From: RGIG1959 sp045540655
GTDB lineage: Bacteria > Bacillota > Clostridia > Oscillospirales > Acutalibacteraceae
Assembly: GCA_045540655.1 (NCBI GenBank)
Contig: JAZQHP010000019.1
Span: 1 to 32,896, forward strand
Direction: 5' to 3'
Length of the DNA: 32,896 bases
Shown here: positions 1 to 7,760 of the stretch, piece after piece
Layout: the number at the start of each line of letters is the position of its first letter
Position numbering within the stretch: the stretch's first letter is position 1
The notes under the pieces: generated by a model
The model's input: only the letters and a program-made list of their open reading frames with translations
Told to the model about the DNA's origin: nothing
The model's database searches: none
Position numbers and translations under genes: made by a program

Positions 1-664
1 CGGTGTTTAGCGCATCGGGGGCGCCTTCCTGTAACGCATGCACCATGGATGCCGCACCCGCCGCCTGCACACCGTAGACCTTGCAGGACGGACGAAGCGA
101 TTTGATCGCGTAGGCGACACCCGAAATGAGTCCGCCGCCGCCGACAGGCACGACGACCACGTCGACATCGTCAAGTTGTTCAAGCAGCTCCAGACCGATC
201 GTGCCCTGACCCGCGATGACATCCTCATCGTCAAACGGATGAATAAACGTATAGCCGCGCTCCTCTTTGAGCGCCAGCGCGCGGGCGTACGCATCGTCGT
301 ACACGCCCTTCACCAGCTCCACCTTGGCGCCGTAGCGCTTGGTGGCTTCCACCTTGGAGATGGGCGCACCGTCAGGCAGACAGATGAGCGACGGAATGCC
401 CTGGCGGGTCGCCGCCATCGCCACGCCCTGCGCATGGTTGCCCGCGGAGCAGGCGATCACGCCTTGCTTTTTCTCCTCCTCGGTGAGCTGGGAAATCTTA
501 TACGCCGAGCCGCGCACCTTAAACGAACCCGTAATCTGCAGATTCTCCGTTTTCAGATACACCTCGCACGCCGGATTGATCTGCGGCGCGTGAATCAGGT
601 CGGTGCAACGGATCACGTCTTTGAGCACATATTTGGCATGATAAATTTTGTCCAGTGTCAGCAT
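1..664 (-). CDS. ilvA: Threonine ammonia-lyase (threonine dehydratase), 3' end beyond window
   Basis: Reading the minus strand from the ATG at 664 gives 221 residues, open to the window edge. This is a fold-type II PLP enzyme that deaminates threonine to 2-oxobutanoate, the first step of isoleucine synthesis. The PLP lysine is K49 in SFKVRG, a substrate-loop SAGNHAQG lies at 73-80, and the phosphate-binding GGGGL lies at 175-179. A GGAGGC ribosome site sits 8 bases before the ATG. The gene follows a T-box leader whose specifier reads as isoleucine ATC, which favours a biosynthetic IlvA role over a catabolic TdcB role. Whether a C-terminal ACT regulatory domain is present cannot be seen because the gene is cut at base 1. 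Confidence 0.93.
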   Translation of the reverse strand, partial: MLTLDKIYHAKYVLKDVIRCTDLIHAPQINPACEVYLKTENLQITGSFKVRGSAYKISQLTEEEKKQGVIACSAGNHAQGVAMAATRQGIPSLICLPDGAPISKVEATKRYGAKVELVKGVYDDAYARALALKEERGYTFIHPFDDEDVIAGQGTIGLELLEQLDDVDVVVVPVGGGGLISGVAYAIKSLRPSCKVYGVQAAGAASMVHALQEGAPDALNT

Positions 665-679
665 ACTATCGCCTCCTGA

Positions 680-945
680 AAAATAAAAAAACGCCGTCGT
701 CCATATGGACGAAAGCGCACTCCTTTCGCGTGTAACCACCATACGACTCTTCCGAAATCCATCTTCGAAAGACGACCTCGATAACGGGAGGCAACCGTAT
801 CCGCCTACTGGAGAAGACTCGTTCGGGGATCTGTTCAAGGGTGATGACCGTTTCACGGAGAGATACGTTACCGTCTCGCACCACCCGACGGCTCTCTGAA
901 AAGCATCCGCTCCTCGGCGTCCCTATCGCCACATTTCCAATGTAT
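680..945 (-). promoter_or_regulatory. T-box riboswitch leader of ilvA, probable Ile specifier
   Basis: On the minus strand the leader has the typical Stem I start, AGAGAGCC followed by GGTGGTGCGAGACGG (about 872-897). The T-box motif TGGTGGTTACACGCG (727-742) is a variant of the usual GGGTGGAACCGCG. A terminator hairpin and T-run follow just before the ribosome site. The specifier is read as ATC (Ile) at 843-845, followed by A. This reading is supported by alignment with the thrS leader in this window, where the codon in the same place, directly before ACC and a TT(C)GA-like segment, is ACC (Thr). Uncharged tRNA-Ile binding would favour antitermination and expression of ilvA. Confidence 0.85.
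683..717 (-). terminator. T-box regulated terminator upstream of ilvA
   Basis: On the minus strand an 11 bp stem with one mismatch closes on a CCATATGG core (697-710) and is followed by a run of seven T, an A and more T. It ends a few bases before the ribosome site of ilvA, the expected position of the T-box expression platform. Confidence 0.8.
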
Positions 946-951
946 GCATTA

Positions 952-980
952 AGAATAGTCCTTTTTTACCCATTTGTCAA
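952..980 (-). promoter_or_regulatory. SigA promoter of the ilvA T-box transcript
   Basis: The minus strand reads TTGACA (975-980), a 17 bp spacer, then TATTCT (952-957). The start of transcription would fall near 945, just ahead of the T-box leader. Confidence 0.85.
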
Positions 981-1054
981 GAATTTTTTCTAACACTCCG
1001 CCCGGCGGTATCATAGCCTGTCAATATAGGTAATCTGTAAGGAGGCTGTGATGT

Positions 1055-2161
1055 ATGTCAAACGATCATCCTGTTCGCTTCTTTTTCGGAGCGAACTCCC
1101 CCGACGGTTTTACGGGCTTTCATAAAACCGATCTGTACGACCCGCGCGACGGCTGGATCGCGTTTCTCATCAAAAGCGGCGCAGGTACAGGCAAGGCAAC
1201 CTTTATGCGCCGCGTGCAGGCGGCGTTGCAGGCACGCGGTCACACGTGCGAGACGGTGCTGTGTTCCTCCGATCCGTCCTCGGTCGACGCGGTGGTTGCC
1301 CCCGCGATCAAGCTGTGCGTGATCGATGCCACCGCGCCGCATATCCTCGAGCCCGTCGCCTACGGCGAATGCGAACAACTCATCCCCTTCGGCTGTTGTC
1401 TGGATCCCGTCGCGGCGACGGCGCAAGCCCCCGCCTGGTTTGACGCCGCCGATGCGTGCGCCGCCGCGCACGCGCGCTGTTGCCGCTTTCTGCACGCGGC
1501 ACACAGCCTGCTGGAAACCTCCCGCCGCCTGATCGCTCCCGGTGTTCACGCCGAAAAGCTCATCGCCGCCGTCCGACGGACGGTGAAACGGGAATGCCCG
1601 CCAAACGGTGACCGCCGGGGACACTGCGTGCGACGACTGTTGTCGGCGGTCACGCCGCAAGGGCATCTGTTTTTATCCGACACGGTGACGGCACTTTGCC
1701 CGCGCATCTATGTGCTGGAGGACGATATCGGCGTGGTGTCCGCGATGTATATGCGCCGCATCGCCGACGAAGCCGTCGCGGCGGGACACGACGTGATCGC
1801 CTGTCCCTGCCCGCTCTCTCCGCACGCGGCACCCGAGCACGTTCTGGTGCCGTCGCTCGGTGTCGGGTTCCTCACCTCCAACCATTTTCATCGGATCGAC
1901 TTTCCTGTCTATCGCCGCACGCACGCCATCCGCTTCACCGACAGCGAACTCATCGCCGCGCACAAGCAACAGCTTCGTTTCCATCGCCGCGCCGCGACGG
2001 CATTGCTTCAGGATGCCGCCGAAGCCTCTGCCGAAGCGAAAGCGCATCACGACCGCATGGAGTCTCTGCATCAGGCGGTCATGGACTGGGCGCGTTACGA
2101 AACCATCGCCGCCGAAAGCGAGCGCACCATCCTGCGCATCGCCGCCATGCGTTCAAGTTGA
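1055..2161 (+). CDS. PRK06851-like P-loop ATPase family protein of unknown function
   Basis: This 368-residue protein resembles the PRK06851 family of Firmicutes, which has two tandem P-loop-type halves and no established function. The first half keeps a Walker A motif, SGAGTGKA (41-48), followed by the family signature CSSDPSSVD and the VIDATAPH segment. The second half, from about residue 200, repeats the fold (RIYVLEDDIG, then TSNHFHR), but its Walker A is degenerate: the region aligned with GTGKS reads IGVVSA. The ATG at 1055 is preceded by TAAGGAGG. A nearer ATG at 1051 is in another frame. The gene diverges from the ilvA leader, and its stop codon forms part of the -35 box of the next promoter. 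Function unknown. Confidence 0.8.
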   Translation: MSNDHPVRFFFGANSPDGFTGFHKTDLYDPRDGWIAFLIKSGAGTGKATFMRRVQAALQARGHTCETVLCSSDPSSVDAVVAPAIKLCVIDATAPHILEPVAYGECEQLIPFGCCLDPVAATAQAPAWFDAADACAAAHARCCRFLHAAHSLLETSRRLIAPGVHAEKLIAAVRRTVKRECPPNGDRRGHCVRRLLSAVTPQGHLFLSDTVTALCPRIYVLEDDIGVVSAMYMRRIADEAVAAGHDVIACPCPLSPHAAPEHVLVPSLGVGFLTSNHFHRIDFPVYRRTHAIRFTDSELIAAHKQQLRFHRRAATALLQDAAEASAEAKAHHDRMESLHQAVMDWARYETIAAESERTILRIAAMRSS

Positions 2162-2186
2162 CGAATGATCCGATGTATGCTATATT
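2158..2186 (+). promoter_or_regulatory. SigA promoter of murT-gatD
   Basis: TTGACG (2158-2163), a 17 bp spacer, then TATATT (2181-2186). The TGA stop of the preceding gene lies inside the -35 box, so no separate terminator fits between the two units. Confidence 0.8.
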
Positions 2187-2228
2187 ATAAGGTGGAATAA
2201 AAAAGAGACGGAAGGAAGGGATGGTGTC

Positions 2229-3617
2229 GTGAAAAAAAATCTGCGGTTTTTCCTGGCGCTCTGGGCCGCCAAATCGGCGGCGCTGTTTTCGCGCCTGTTT
2301 CGGCTTGACCGCCCGCATCTTCCCGGTTCCGTTGCCGCCGGCATCTGTCCCGATTTTCTTGCCCGCATCACCAAGCCTGCCACCGTCATTGCCGTGACGG
2401 GTACCAACGGCAAAACCGCCGTCTGCCGCATTCTGGTAGACCTGCTGACCGCCGACGGCAAAGTGCCGCTTCACAACCTGGACACAGGCAATCTGCAGGG
2501 CGGCATTCTGTCGGCGTTTCTGAACAGCTGTACGTTGACGGGACGCTTCCGTCAGGAGGTCGCGGTTCTGGAGATCGACGAGCGAAGCACGGTGCACATT
2601 TTCAAATGCATCACCCCCGACATGGTCGTCATCACCAACCTGTTCCGCGGCTCATTCAAGCGCTGCGTCCATTCGGAATTTATCGCCGGACTGCTTGAGC
2701 AGGCAATTCCGTCGTCGGCAACGCTCGTGCTCAATGCCGACGACCTGATCGTCAGCTCGCTGTCGCCGCAAAACCGTCGCATCACCTTCGGCATCCCCAA
2801 ACAGCCGCAGGACGACGATACGATGCCCGGCTCTGTTTGCGACCTGGTTGCCTGCCCGCGGTGCAACACCAAGCTCCGCTACGAATTCCGCCGCTACAGC
2901 CATATCGGGCGCGCGCATTGCCCGACCTGCTCATTCGGCTCGCGCCCGGCGGACTATGAAATGATTTGCGTGGACGAACAACGCCGTCGGGTACAGATGA
3001 TGACCCCGCAGGGCGAGCTCGTCTTCCCGCTCATCGGTACGACCGTCACCGATCATTACAACCTGCTTGCCGCCGCCACCGTGTGGCTAACCATCGGCGG
3101 ATCGCCCTCGCGCATCACCGATTCGCTCCCCACCATGTTTGCGCACCTGACCGAGTCGGTAAAACGCGTCGGTAAAAAACGCGTCACCTGCTTGCTGAGC
3201 AAATGCCAGAATCCGACGGCATGCTCGCGATCGTTCGACCTGGTGCGACAGGAAAGCGGCTCCAAGGCCGTCATTCTGCTCATCGATCATAAGCATGATG
3301 CCGAGCACAGTTCGGAAAACATCTCGTGGTTGTATGACACGGAATTTGAATTTTTCGCCGATCGCCCCGCGGACTATATTCTGGTAGTCGGCAGTCGTTC
3401 GGCAGATGTGCGCGTGCGGCTGTTGCTGGCGGGCGTGGAAGACTCCCGTATCCGCTGTGAGCAGGCATACGCCGATTACACCGACGATCCCGCCTTTGCA
3501 CGGGTCGATCACACCTTCATTCTGTACGACCGTTTCACGAAAGAGTATGCCGATGCCCTACAGGAGCGCCTGGTCGCGCGCCTGTCGGGTCGTCCGCCGA
3601 AGGAGGAAACGCCGTGA
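2229..3617 (+). CDS. murT: MurT, Mur-ligase-like subunit of lipid II isoglutaminyl synthase
   Basis: MurT uses ATP to activate the alpha-carboxylate of D-Glu in lipid II, and its partner GatD normally supplies ammonia to give D-isoglutamine. The 462-residue protein has the Mur-ligase ATP loop TGTNGKT (57-63), a conserved EIDE segment (115-118), TNLFR (136-140), and the four-cysteine zinc ribbon typical of MurT (C209, C212, C231, C234). A DUF1727-type C-terminal domain follows. The start is GTG at 2229 behind GGAAGGAAGGG. The stop overlaps the GTG start of gatD by four bases, so the two are translationally coupled. It acts at the cytoplasmic face of the membrane. Confidence 0.93.
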   Translation: MKKNLRFFLALWAAKSAALFSRLFRLDRPHLPGSVAAGICPDFLARITKPATVIAVTGTNGKTAVCRILVDLLTADGKVPLHNLDTGNLQGGILSAFLNSCTLTGRFRQEVAVLEIDERSTVHIFKCITPDMVVITNLFRGSFKRCVHSEFIAGLLEQAIPSSATLVLNADDLIVSSLSPQNRRITFGIPKQPQDDDTMPGSVCDLVACPRCNTKLRYEFRRYSHIGRAHCPTCSFGSRPADYEMICVDEQRRRVQMMTPQGELVFPLIGTTVTDHYNLLAAATVWLTIGGSPSRITDSLPTMFAHLTESVKRVGKKRVTCLLSKCQNPTACSRSFDLVRQESGSKAVILLIDHKHDAEHSSENISWLYDTEFEFFADRPADYILVVGSRSADVRVRLLLAGVEDSRIRCEQAYADYTDDPAFARVDHTFILYDRFTKEYADALQERLVARLSGRPPKEETP

Positions 3618-4333
3618 CGATTGAGATTTTGTTTCCCGAATACGCCAACCTCTTCGGCGACATGGGCAATATGCGATACCTGCAGGCGTGCCTGCCCGAT
3701 GCCACCTTCGTACGCACCCCGCTGACACAGACACCGTATTTTGCGAACCACAAGGTGGATCTGCTGTATATGGGACCGATGACCGAGCGCGTCCAGCAAC
3801 GCGCGATCCTGGCGCTGATGCCGTTCATCGACCGCCTGCGCCGCATGATCGCGGACGGCGTGCCGATGCTGTTCACGGGCAACGCCGCCGAGGTACTCGG
3901 CAAAGCCATTCTGCTCGAAGGCGGCAACAGTGTGAACGGACTGGGACTGCTGGACATGACCGCCAAGCAGGATCTGTTCCATCGGTACAACGGCTTTGTC
4001 ATCGGACGCTTCGCACCGATTCACACCGACATCGTCGGCTTTAAAAGCCAGTTCACCTCCGCCGTCGGCAACAACGCCGATTGCCCGTTTTTAAAGGTGG
4101 AGCGCGGCATCGGACTGAACCGCCATTCCCGCGCGGAAGGGTTTTTCAAAGGGCGCATGATCGCCACCTATCTGCTCGGACCGATTCTGGTGCTCAATCC
4201 CGCCCTGACCCGCTGGCTGCTCGATGAGATGGGCGCGACGGATGTGCCGCTCGTGCACGAGGAAGCCCTCACAGACGCCTACACCCGCCGTCTGGCGGAA
4301 TTCTGCGACCCGCAGATCAATGTCGAAACATGA
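3614..4333 (+). CDS. gatD: GatD-like glutamine amidotransferase subunit lacking catalytic Cys and His
   Basis: Position (coupled to murT), length (239 residues) and fold identify this as GatD, the class I glutaminase partner of MurT. Conserved family segments include FGDMGN (14-19), MGPMTERVQQ (53-62), GLGLLD (109-114) and TYLLGPIL (185-192). The residues that make GatD an enzyme are missing. Against the Staphylococcus aureus protein, the nucleophile elbow with Cys94 in ICGGYQ reads here TGNAAE, with Gly at the Cys position (residue 89). The catalytic His of TYLHGP is Leu188. No other Cys lies near the elbow. It may act as a structural partner with MurT using free ammonia, or the pair may have another role. 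The start is GTG behind AGGAGG. Confidence 0.85.
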   Translation: MTIEILFPEYANLFGDMGNMRYLQACLPDATFVRTPLTQTPYFANHKVDLLYMGPMTERVQQRAILALMPFIDRLRRMIADGVPMLFTGNAAEVLGKAILLEGGNSVNGLGLLDMTAKQDLFHRYNGFVIGRFAPIHTDIVGFKSQFTSAVGNNADCPFLKVERGIGLNRHSRAEGFFKGRMIATYLLGPILVLNPALTRWLLDEMGATDVPLVHEEALTDAYTRRLAEFCDPQINVET

Positions 4334-4338
4334 AAAAA

Positions 4339-4363
4339 GCCACTCGTTCGAGTGGCTTTTTTT
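4339..4363. terminator. Bidirectional terminator between gatD and the convergent surface-protein gene
   Basis: A perfect stem GCCACTCG/CGAGTGGC with a TT loop carries a T-run on the plus side and A-run (T-run on the minus strand) before it, so it can end transcripts from both sides. Confidence 0.9.
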
Positions 4364-4390
4364 GCAGGTCGCCATAGAGTGCAACCGATA

Positions 4391-5203
4391 TTATGACTTT
4401 TTCACCGGCAGATGCGGTTTGATCCGCGGCCAGGCGATCATGCCGCCGATCAGAAGCACCGCCGCGATCATCGCGGCAATCACCCCGCCCGGCACACTGC
4501 CGCCGGGAACATCCACACTGCCGGGGTCTTCCGCCGTCGGGGCGGTGGTCACGGCAGTGGTCTGCGTGGGCGTCGTTGTCACGCCCGTCTGATGCGGAGC
4601 GCTGGTAACGGGCGCTTTAGTGGGAGCGGCGGTCGCGCCCGTGTCGTTGGCGGCAAACGCCGGCGTATCGCTGACCGCCAGATGATGCACCGTCAGCGAG
4701 CCCTCGCCTTTGGCCATCACATGAATCGATCGGACAAACACATAGCCGTCACCGCCCACAGGGAGCTGGTTATATTCAATATAATTCTTCAGATTCAGCA
4801 CGACGGTATAACTGCCCGCCTGGACGCCCTCGCTCATACCGGGGGCATCCGCCTGAAAGTGCTCGTACCATGACGGTCCCGTAATCTGCGGATACACATC
4901 ATACGCATCACTTCGCACCTTGAGCGCCACGTTAAAAGGCACATCGGAAGTGACGGACAAATGCACGTACTGCATGTTGTTCATATTGATCGTATTGTTA
5001 AATTCAATCGCGACCGACGCGCCGTTCGGGTCGGTGGCGGTCAGATTCAGCTCGCCCGTTTCGGCATAGCTGAACGCACCGCCGCTCGACGTCAGGCTGG
5101 TCTGTTCGGGCACCGTCAGCACCAGCGACGACATCGCCGAGGTCGGTATCCATAACACCCCCGACAGCACCGCGATCAACAAAACGGATAACACTCGCTT
5201 CAT
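4391..5203 (-). CDS. Membrane-anchored surface protein with the module shared by the dockerin proteins
   Basis: This 270-residue protein has a signal peptide (about 1-23), a beta-rich domain (about 42-178), a Thr/Pro/Ala-rich linker (about 188-235) and one C-terminal transmembrane segment (about 239-258) followed by a basic tail. It should sit on the outer face of the membrane with the domain displayed. The domain follows the same order as the C-terminal module of the five dockerin proteins at 16.7-30.5 kb: an opening (Y)xxxGxLxxxA strand, NxxFN-like positions, PFNVxLxV, a GSYxVxLNLKxYIEYN segment and a closing GxGSLTVHHLxxSD strand. Similarity is weaker than among those five. No enzymatic motif was seen. 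The gene has its own SigA promoter. Function unknown. Confidence 0.8.
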   Translation of the reverse strand: MKRVLSVLLIAVLSGVLWIPTSAMSSLVLTVPEQTSLTSSGGAFSYAETGELNLTATDPNGASVAIEFNNTINMNNMQYVHLSVTSDVPFNVALKVRSDAYDVYPQITGPSWYEHFQADAPGMSEGVQAGSYTVVLNLKNYIEYNQLPVGGDGYVFVRSIHVMAKGEGSLTVHHLAVSDTPAFAANDTGATAAPTKAPVTSAPHQTGVTTTPTQTTAVTTAPTAEDPGSVDVPGGSVPGGVIAAMIAAVLLIGGMIAWPRIKPHLPVKKS

Positions 5204-5233
5204 ATCGGGTCTCCTTTGTTCGGATTCCTTCCT

Positions 5234-5262
5234 ATTGTACTATTCCTTATAAAAAAGTGCAA
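5234..5262 (-). promoter_or_regulatory. SigA promoter of the membrane-anchored surface protein
   Basis: The minus strand reads TTGCAC (5257-5262), a 17 bp spacer, then TACAAT (5234-5239), followed by an AAAGGAG ribosome site before the ATG at 5203. Confidence 0.8.
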
Positions 5263-5270
5263 GCAGAATT

Positions 5271-6311
5271 TTATGTCATCAGCATACCGAGCTGTTTGCC
5301 GACCAGCTCCCCGCTGAAAATCGCTTCGGACAGGGTGTTGGCATCCGTGCCGATTTCCAACAGCATGCTGCCCGCCTTGAGTCCTTGATTGTACCGTGCA
5401 TCCACGACGTAGACGGGGCGCATGATCGACGGATACGCCTGTTCCATCGCCTGATGAAATGCGAGCGCCAATCGCAGATTCTCCTCGCAGTACGCGTTCG
5501 GTCGGTCGGGCGTGTCGGTGCCGCCGACCACCGCCATCACCTGCGCCGCTTTGCGTCCCTGCACCGTGACGGTGGGTTTGAGCTTGGTGTTGTCCGCCTG
5601 CATCATCGCATCGCGGTGAATATCCATCACCGCTTCGATCGTCGGATAGCGTTCGAGATAGGCGCGGATGGTCTGCTCTGAGCGGGCATACGCCCCTGTG
5701 TAGGCGGGGGAATCGTGCAGGGTGGTGTCGTGGATCACGCCGATCCCCTGCGCCCGAAGTTCCCCGGCAATCGCCGCTCCCACCGCCGTGACATTCTCCG
5801 CGCGGTTGTCCGTGCGCGTCGGATCGTCGTGGTTGTAGTATCCCGCGTAATACCGCATATAGCATTCGCATCCGTGGGTATGCACGATGAGCACGCGCGG
5901 CTCGGTCGTCGTCGCCTCCGTCAGCGGCGAGCCTTTTTCAAGCAGTGCTGCCGTATCGTAGGCGACCCCGCTGTTGTTTTTCACGCTGACGGGGTCGCCG
6001 TCGCCGCCGATGACAATTTCCTTGACATCGCCGCCCTCGGCGCGCGCGGGAATCGCCGCTGCTTCCCGATACAACACCGACGCATCGGCTTCGTTGGTTA
6101 CCGCAAAAGCGGCATCGGGCGCGGTGTTTGCCAGCTGTTCCATATATGCCAGGCTCTCCTGCGGGTGGGACAAACCCAGAATCACGCGTGCCGCTGTGCC
6201 GCCCCAGCGCATCCACGTCGCCGACGGTACACGGCATGCGCCAATCGCCACCGCCGCCGCCATGCCGAGCGGCACCCCGACGCGCCACAACCATTCCCAC
6301 ACCCGTTTCAT
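5271..6311 (-). CDS. spoIIP: Stage II sporulation protein P (septal peptidoglycan hydrolase)
   Basis: SpoIIP is an amidase and endopeptidase that works with SpoIID and SpoIIM to thin septal peptidoglycan and drive forespore engulfment. The 346-residue protein has a short cytoplasmic start and one N-terminal membrane segment (about 11-27). The catalytic domain carries the metal-site motifs HTHGCE (144-149), DNRAENV (168-174), DIHRD (230-234) and, near the C terminus, EIGTDANT. It lies divergent to rpsT, a neighbourhood reminiscent of the gpr-spoIIP/rpsT region of Bacillus, although no gpr is present. A SigE-like promoter precedes it, as expected for mother-cell expression. The ATG at 6311 follows a GGGGG-type ribosome site. 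Confidence 0.92.
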   Translation of the reverse strand: MKRVWEWLWRVGVPLGMAAAVAIGACRVPSATWMRWGGTAARVILGLSHPQESLAYMEQLANTAPDAAFAVTNEADASVLYREAAAIPARAEGGDVKEIVIGGDGDPVSVKNNSGVAYDTAALLEKGSPLTEATTTEPRVLIVHTHGCECYMRYYAGYYNHDDPTRTDNRAENVTAVGAAIAGELRAQGIGVIHDTTLHDSPAYTGAYARSEQTIRAYLERYPTIEAVMDIHRDAMMQADNTKLKPTVTVQGRKAAQVMAVVGGTDTPDRPNAYCEENLRLALAFHQAMEQAYPSIMRPVYVVDARYNQGLKAGSMLLEIGTDANTLSEAIFSGELVGKQLGMLMT

Positions 6312-6337
6312 ATACCGTCTGCCCCCTTTTCTACCCC

Positions 6338-6366
6338 ACTGTATGCGCCAAAATGCTCAAATAGAC
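6338..6366 (-). promoter_or_regulatory. SigE-like promoter of spoIIP
   Basis: The minus strand reads GTCTATTT (6359-6366), a 13 bp spacer, then CATACAGT (6338-6345). This fits the Bacillus SigE pattern of an ATATTT-like -35 and CATACANT -10. spoIIP belongs to the SigE regulon in Bacillus subtilis. The assignment is by motif only. Confidence 0.65.
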
Positions 6367-6427
6367 GGGGGACATTCCGCGGAAAATGGGGACAAACAGC
6401 AAAAATAAAGTTTTTTTCAAAAAACAG

Positions 6428-6456
6428 TTGCATTTTCCGAAAATGCGTGGTATGAT
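6428..6456 (+). promoter_or_regulatory. SigA promoter of rpsT
   Basis: TTGCAT (6428-6433), a 17 bp spacer, then TATGAT (6451-6456). The leader to the rpsT start is about 40 bases. Confidence 0.8.
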
Positions 6457-6504
6457 AATCACCGCGTGATTTATAAAATGTTTTTGTCAGGAGGAGGTGT
6501 GACC

Positions 6505-6759
6505 ATGCCCAACATTAAATCCGCTAAGAAGCGTGTGAATGTCATCGCTGTTAAAACGGCGCGCAACAAGGCGAACCGCTCGGCGCTCAAGACCGAGATC
6601 AAAAAGGCCAATGCCGCGATCGAAGCGAACGCAGAGGACAAGGCCGTTGCTGTCAGTGCCGCGATCAAAAAGATCGATCAGGCCGTTGCTAAGGGCCTCC
6701 TGCATAAGAATACTGCTGCCAGGAAAAAGTCCGCCCTCGCGAAGAAGGCGAATGCGTAA
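6505..6759 (+). CDS. rpsT: 30S ribosomal protein S20
   Basis: S20 is a small, basic, alpha-helical protein that binds the 5' domain of 16S rRNA. The start is the ATG at 6505, which gives the conserved MPNIKSAKKR beginning and 84 residues, the usual family length. An upstream in-frame ATG at 6466 would add 13 residues unlike the family, and a strong GGAGGAGGTG ribosome site lies between the two. The gene is monocistronic, with its own promoter upstream and a hairpin terminator downstream. Confidence 0.97.
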   Translation: MPNIKSAKKRVNVIAVKTARNKANRSALKTEIKKANAAIEANAEDKAVAVSAAIKKIDQAVAKGLLHKNTAARKKSALAKKANA

Positions 6760-6787
6760 TTTCCTGTCATTCACAGGACACAAAATT

Positions 6788-6826
6788 GACCGTTGCTCAA
6801 TGGAGCAACGGTCTTTTGTTTTTTCA
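6788..6826. terminator. Terminator between rpsT and birA
   Basis: A perfect 11 bp stem (6788-6798 with 6803-6813) with an AATG loop is followed by CTTTTGTTTTTT on the plus strand. The minus side has only a short ATTTTG run, so the hairpin mainly serves rpsT but could also stop birA transcripts. Confidence 0.85.
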
Positions 6827-7630
6827 GGAATCGATATGGACACTGACGTCACCCGATGTGAGCGCGTCCTCCCGCCCGTCGTCGTACCGCACCAGCAGAC
6901 GGCACGCTTTGTCCACGCCCAGCGCGGTGGCGGGTGTGTCGCCGAGCGGCGTGGTAACGGTGACACGCCGCCCGTTGAGCATGGAGCGCCGCCGATATTC
7001 CTCCACAAAAGTGTCCTGCTCCAGGCGGGCATATTCCTGCGCGACTGCCGACAATACCGCCGCCGCCACCGTGTTGCGGGAGGGACCCTGTCCGTCTTCA
7101 AACAGCGCTCCCGCCACCGATGCGATCTCGTCAGGAAAGCCACCCGCGGGCGGGCGCACGTTGATGCCGATGCCCAGCACCGCCCATGCGAGCTGTCCCG
7201 TTTGCGGATCCACCGATGCCTCAGTGAGGATGCCGCACACCTTGCGGTCACGGCAATAAATATCGTTGACCCATTTGATCTGCGGTTGGTACGCCGAGCA
7301 GGCTTCCACCGCACGGCATACCGCCACCGCCGCCGCCACCGTCAGCCGCAGGGCGTTCTGCGCCGACATGGTCGGACGGAGCACAATGCTCATATACAGT
7401 CCCGTATCGGGCGGGGAGCAAAAGGTGCGTCCGAGCCGCCCGCGTCCTTCGGTCTGGGATGCGGCGATCACCACCGTGCCTTCGGGAGCGCCGCTGTCGG
7501 CGAGTGCTTTGGCGGTGCGGTTGGTGGAAGGAAGGGTATCGTGTACCTGTACCTGCCAGCCGTCTACGGCGATCCGCCGCTGAATATCTGCCGCCGACAA
7601 CCGATCAGCGGACGTTTCATGATAAGTCAT
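6824..7630 (-). CDS. birA: Biotin--[acetyl-CoA-carboxylase] ligase
   Basis: The enzyme makes biotinyl-AMP and transfers biotin to the biotin carrier protein of acyl-CoA carboxylases. The 268-residue protein has the biotin/ATP-binding loop GRGRLGR (62-68), KWVNDIY (119-125) with the catalytic-site Lys in RKVCGIL (near 130), GIGINV, and a C-terminal SH3-like domain. It has no DNA-binding winged-helix domain of normal length in front of the catalytic core, so it is probably not a BirA-type repressor. The ATG at 7630 was chosen because GGAGGGAAGG lies just before it. An upstream ATG at 7657 would swallow that ribosome site. Confidence 0.93.
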   Translation of the reverse strand: MTYHETSADRLSAADIQRRIAVDGWQVQVHDTLPSTNRTAKALADSGAPEGTVVIAASQTEGRGRLGRTFCSPPDTGLYMSIVLRPTMSAQNALRLTVAAAVAVCRAVEACSAYQPQIKWVNDIYCRDRKVCGILTEASVDPQTGQLAWAVLGIGINVRPPAGGFPDEIASVAGALFEDGQGPSRNTVAAAVLSAVAQEYARLEQDTFVEEYRRRSMLNGRRVTVTTPLGDTPATALGVDKACRLLVRYDDGREDALTSGDVSVHIDS

Positions 7631-7657
7631 AGCCTTCCCTCCTGTTTTTATAACCAT

Positions 7658-7686
7658 AGTATACCATAAAAGATATGGTTTGTCAT
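7658..7686 (-). promoter_or_regulatory. SigA promoter of birA
   Basis: The minus strand reads ATGACA (7681-7686), a 17 bp spacer, then TATACT (7658-7663). It lies back to back with the promoter of the divergent aminotransferase gene. Confidence 0.7.
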
Positions 7687-7695
7687 CAGAAGGGT

Positions 7696-7724
7696 TTGAA
7701 ATTCGTCGGAAACTGTGCTATGAT
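7696..7724 (+). promoter_or_regulatory. SigA promoter of the aminotransferase gene
   Basis: TTGAAA (7696-7701), a 17 bp spacer, then TATGAT (7719-7724). Confidence 0.8.
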
Positions 7725-7760
7725 ACCGTATAAGCACTTTTTTACCGAAAGGATGATCGT

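Noticed and set aside
38..679. Plus-strand open frame opposite ilvA
   Set aside because: The minus strand encodes a clear PLP-dependent threonine dehydratase that runs off the window; the plus frame has no features.
6466..6504. Upstream ATG for rpsT
   Set aside because: The Shine-Dalgarno lies after this ATG, and S20 proteins begin at the later MPNIKSAKKR.
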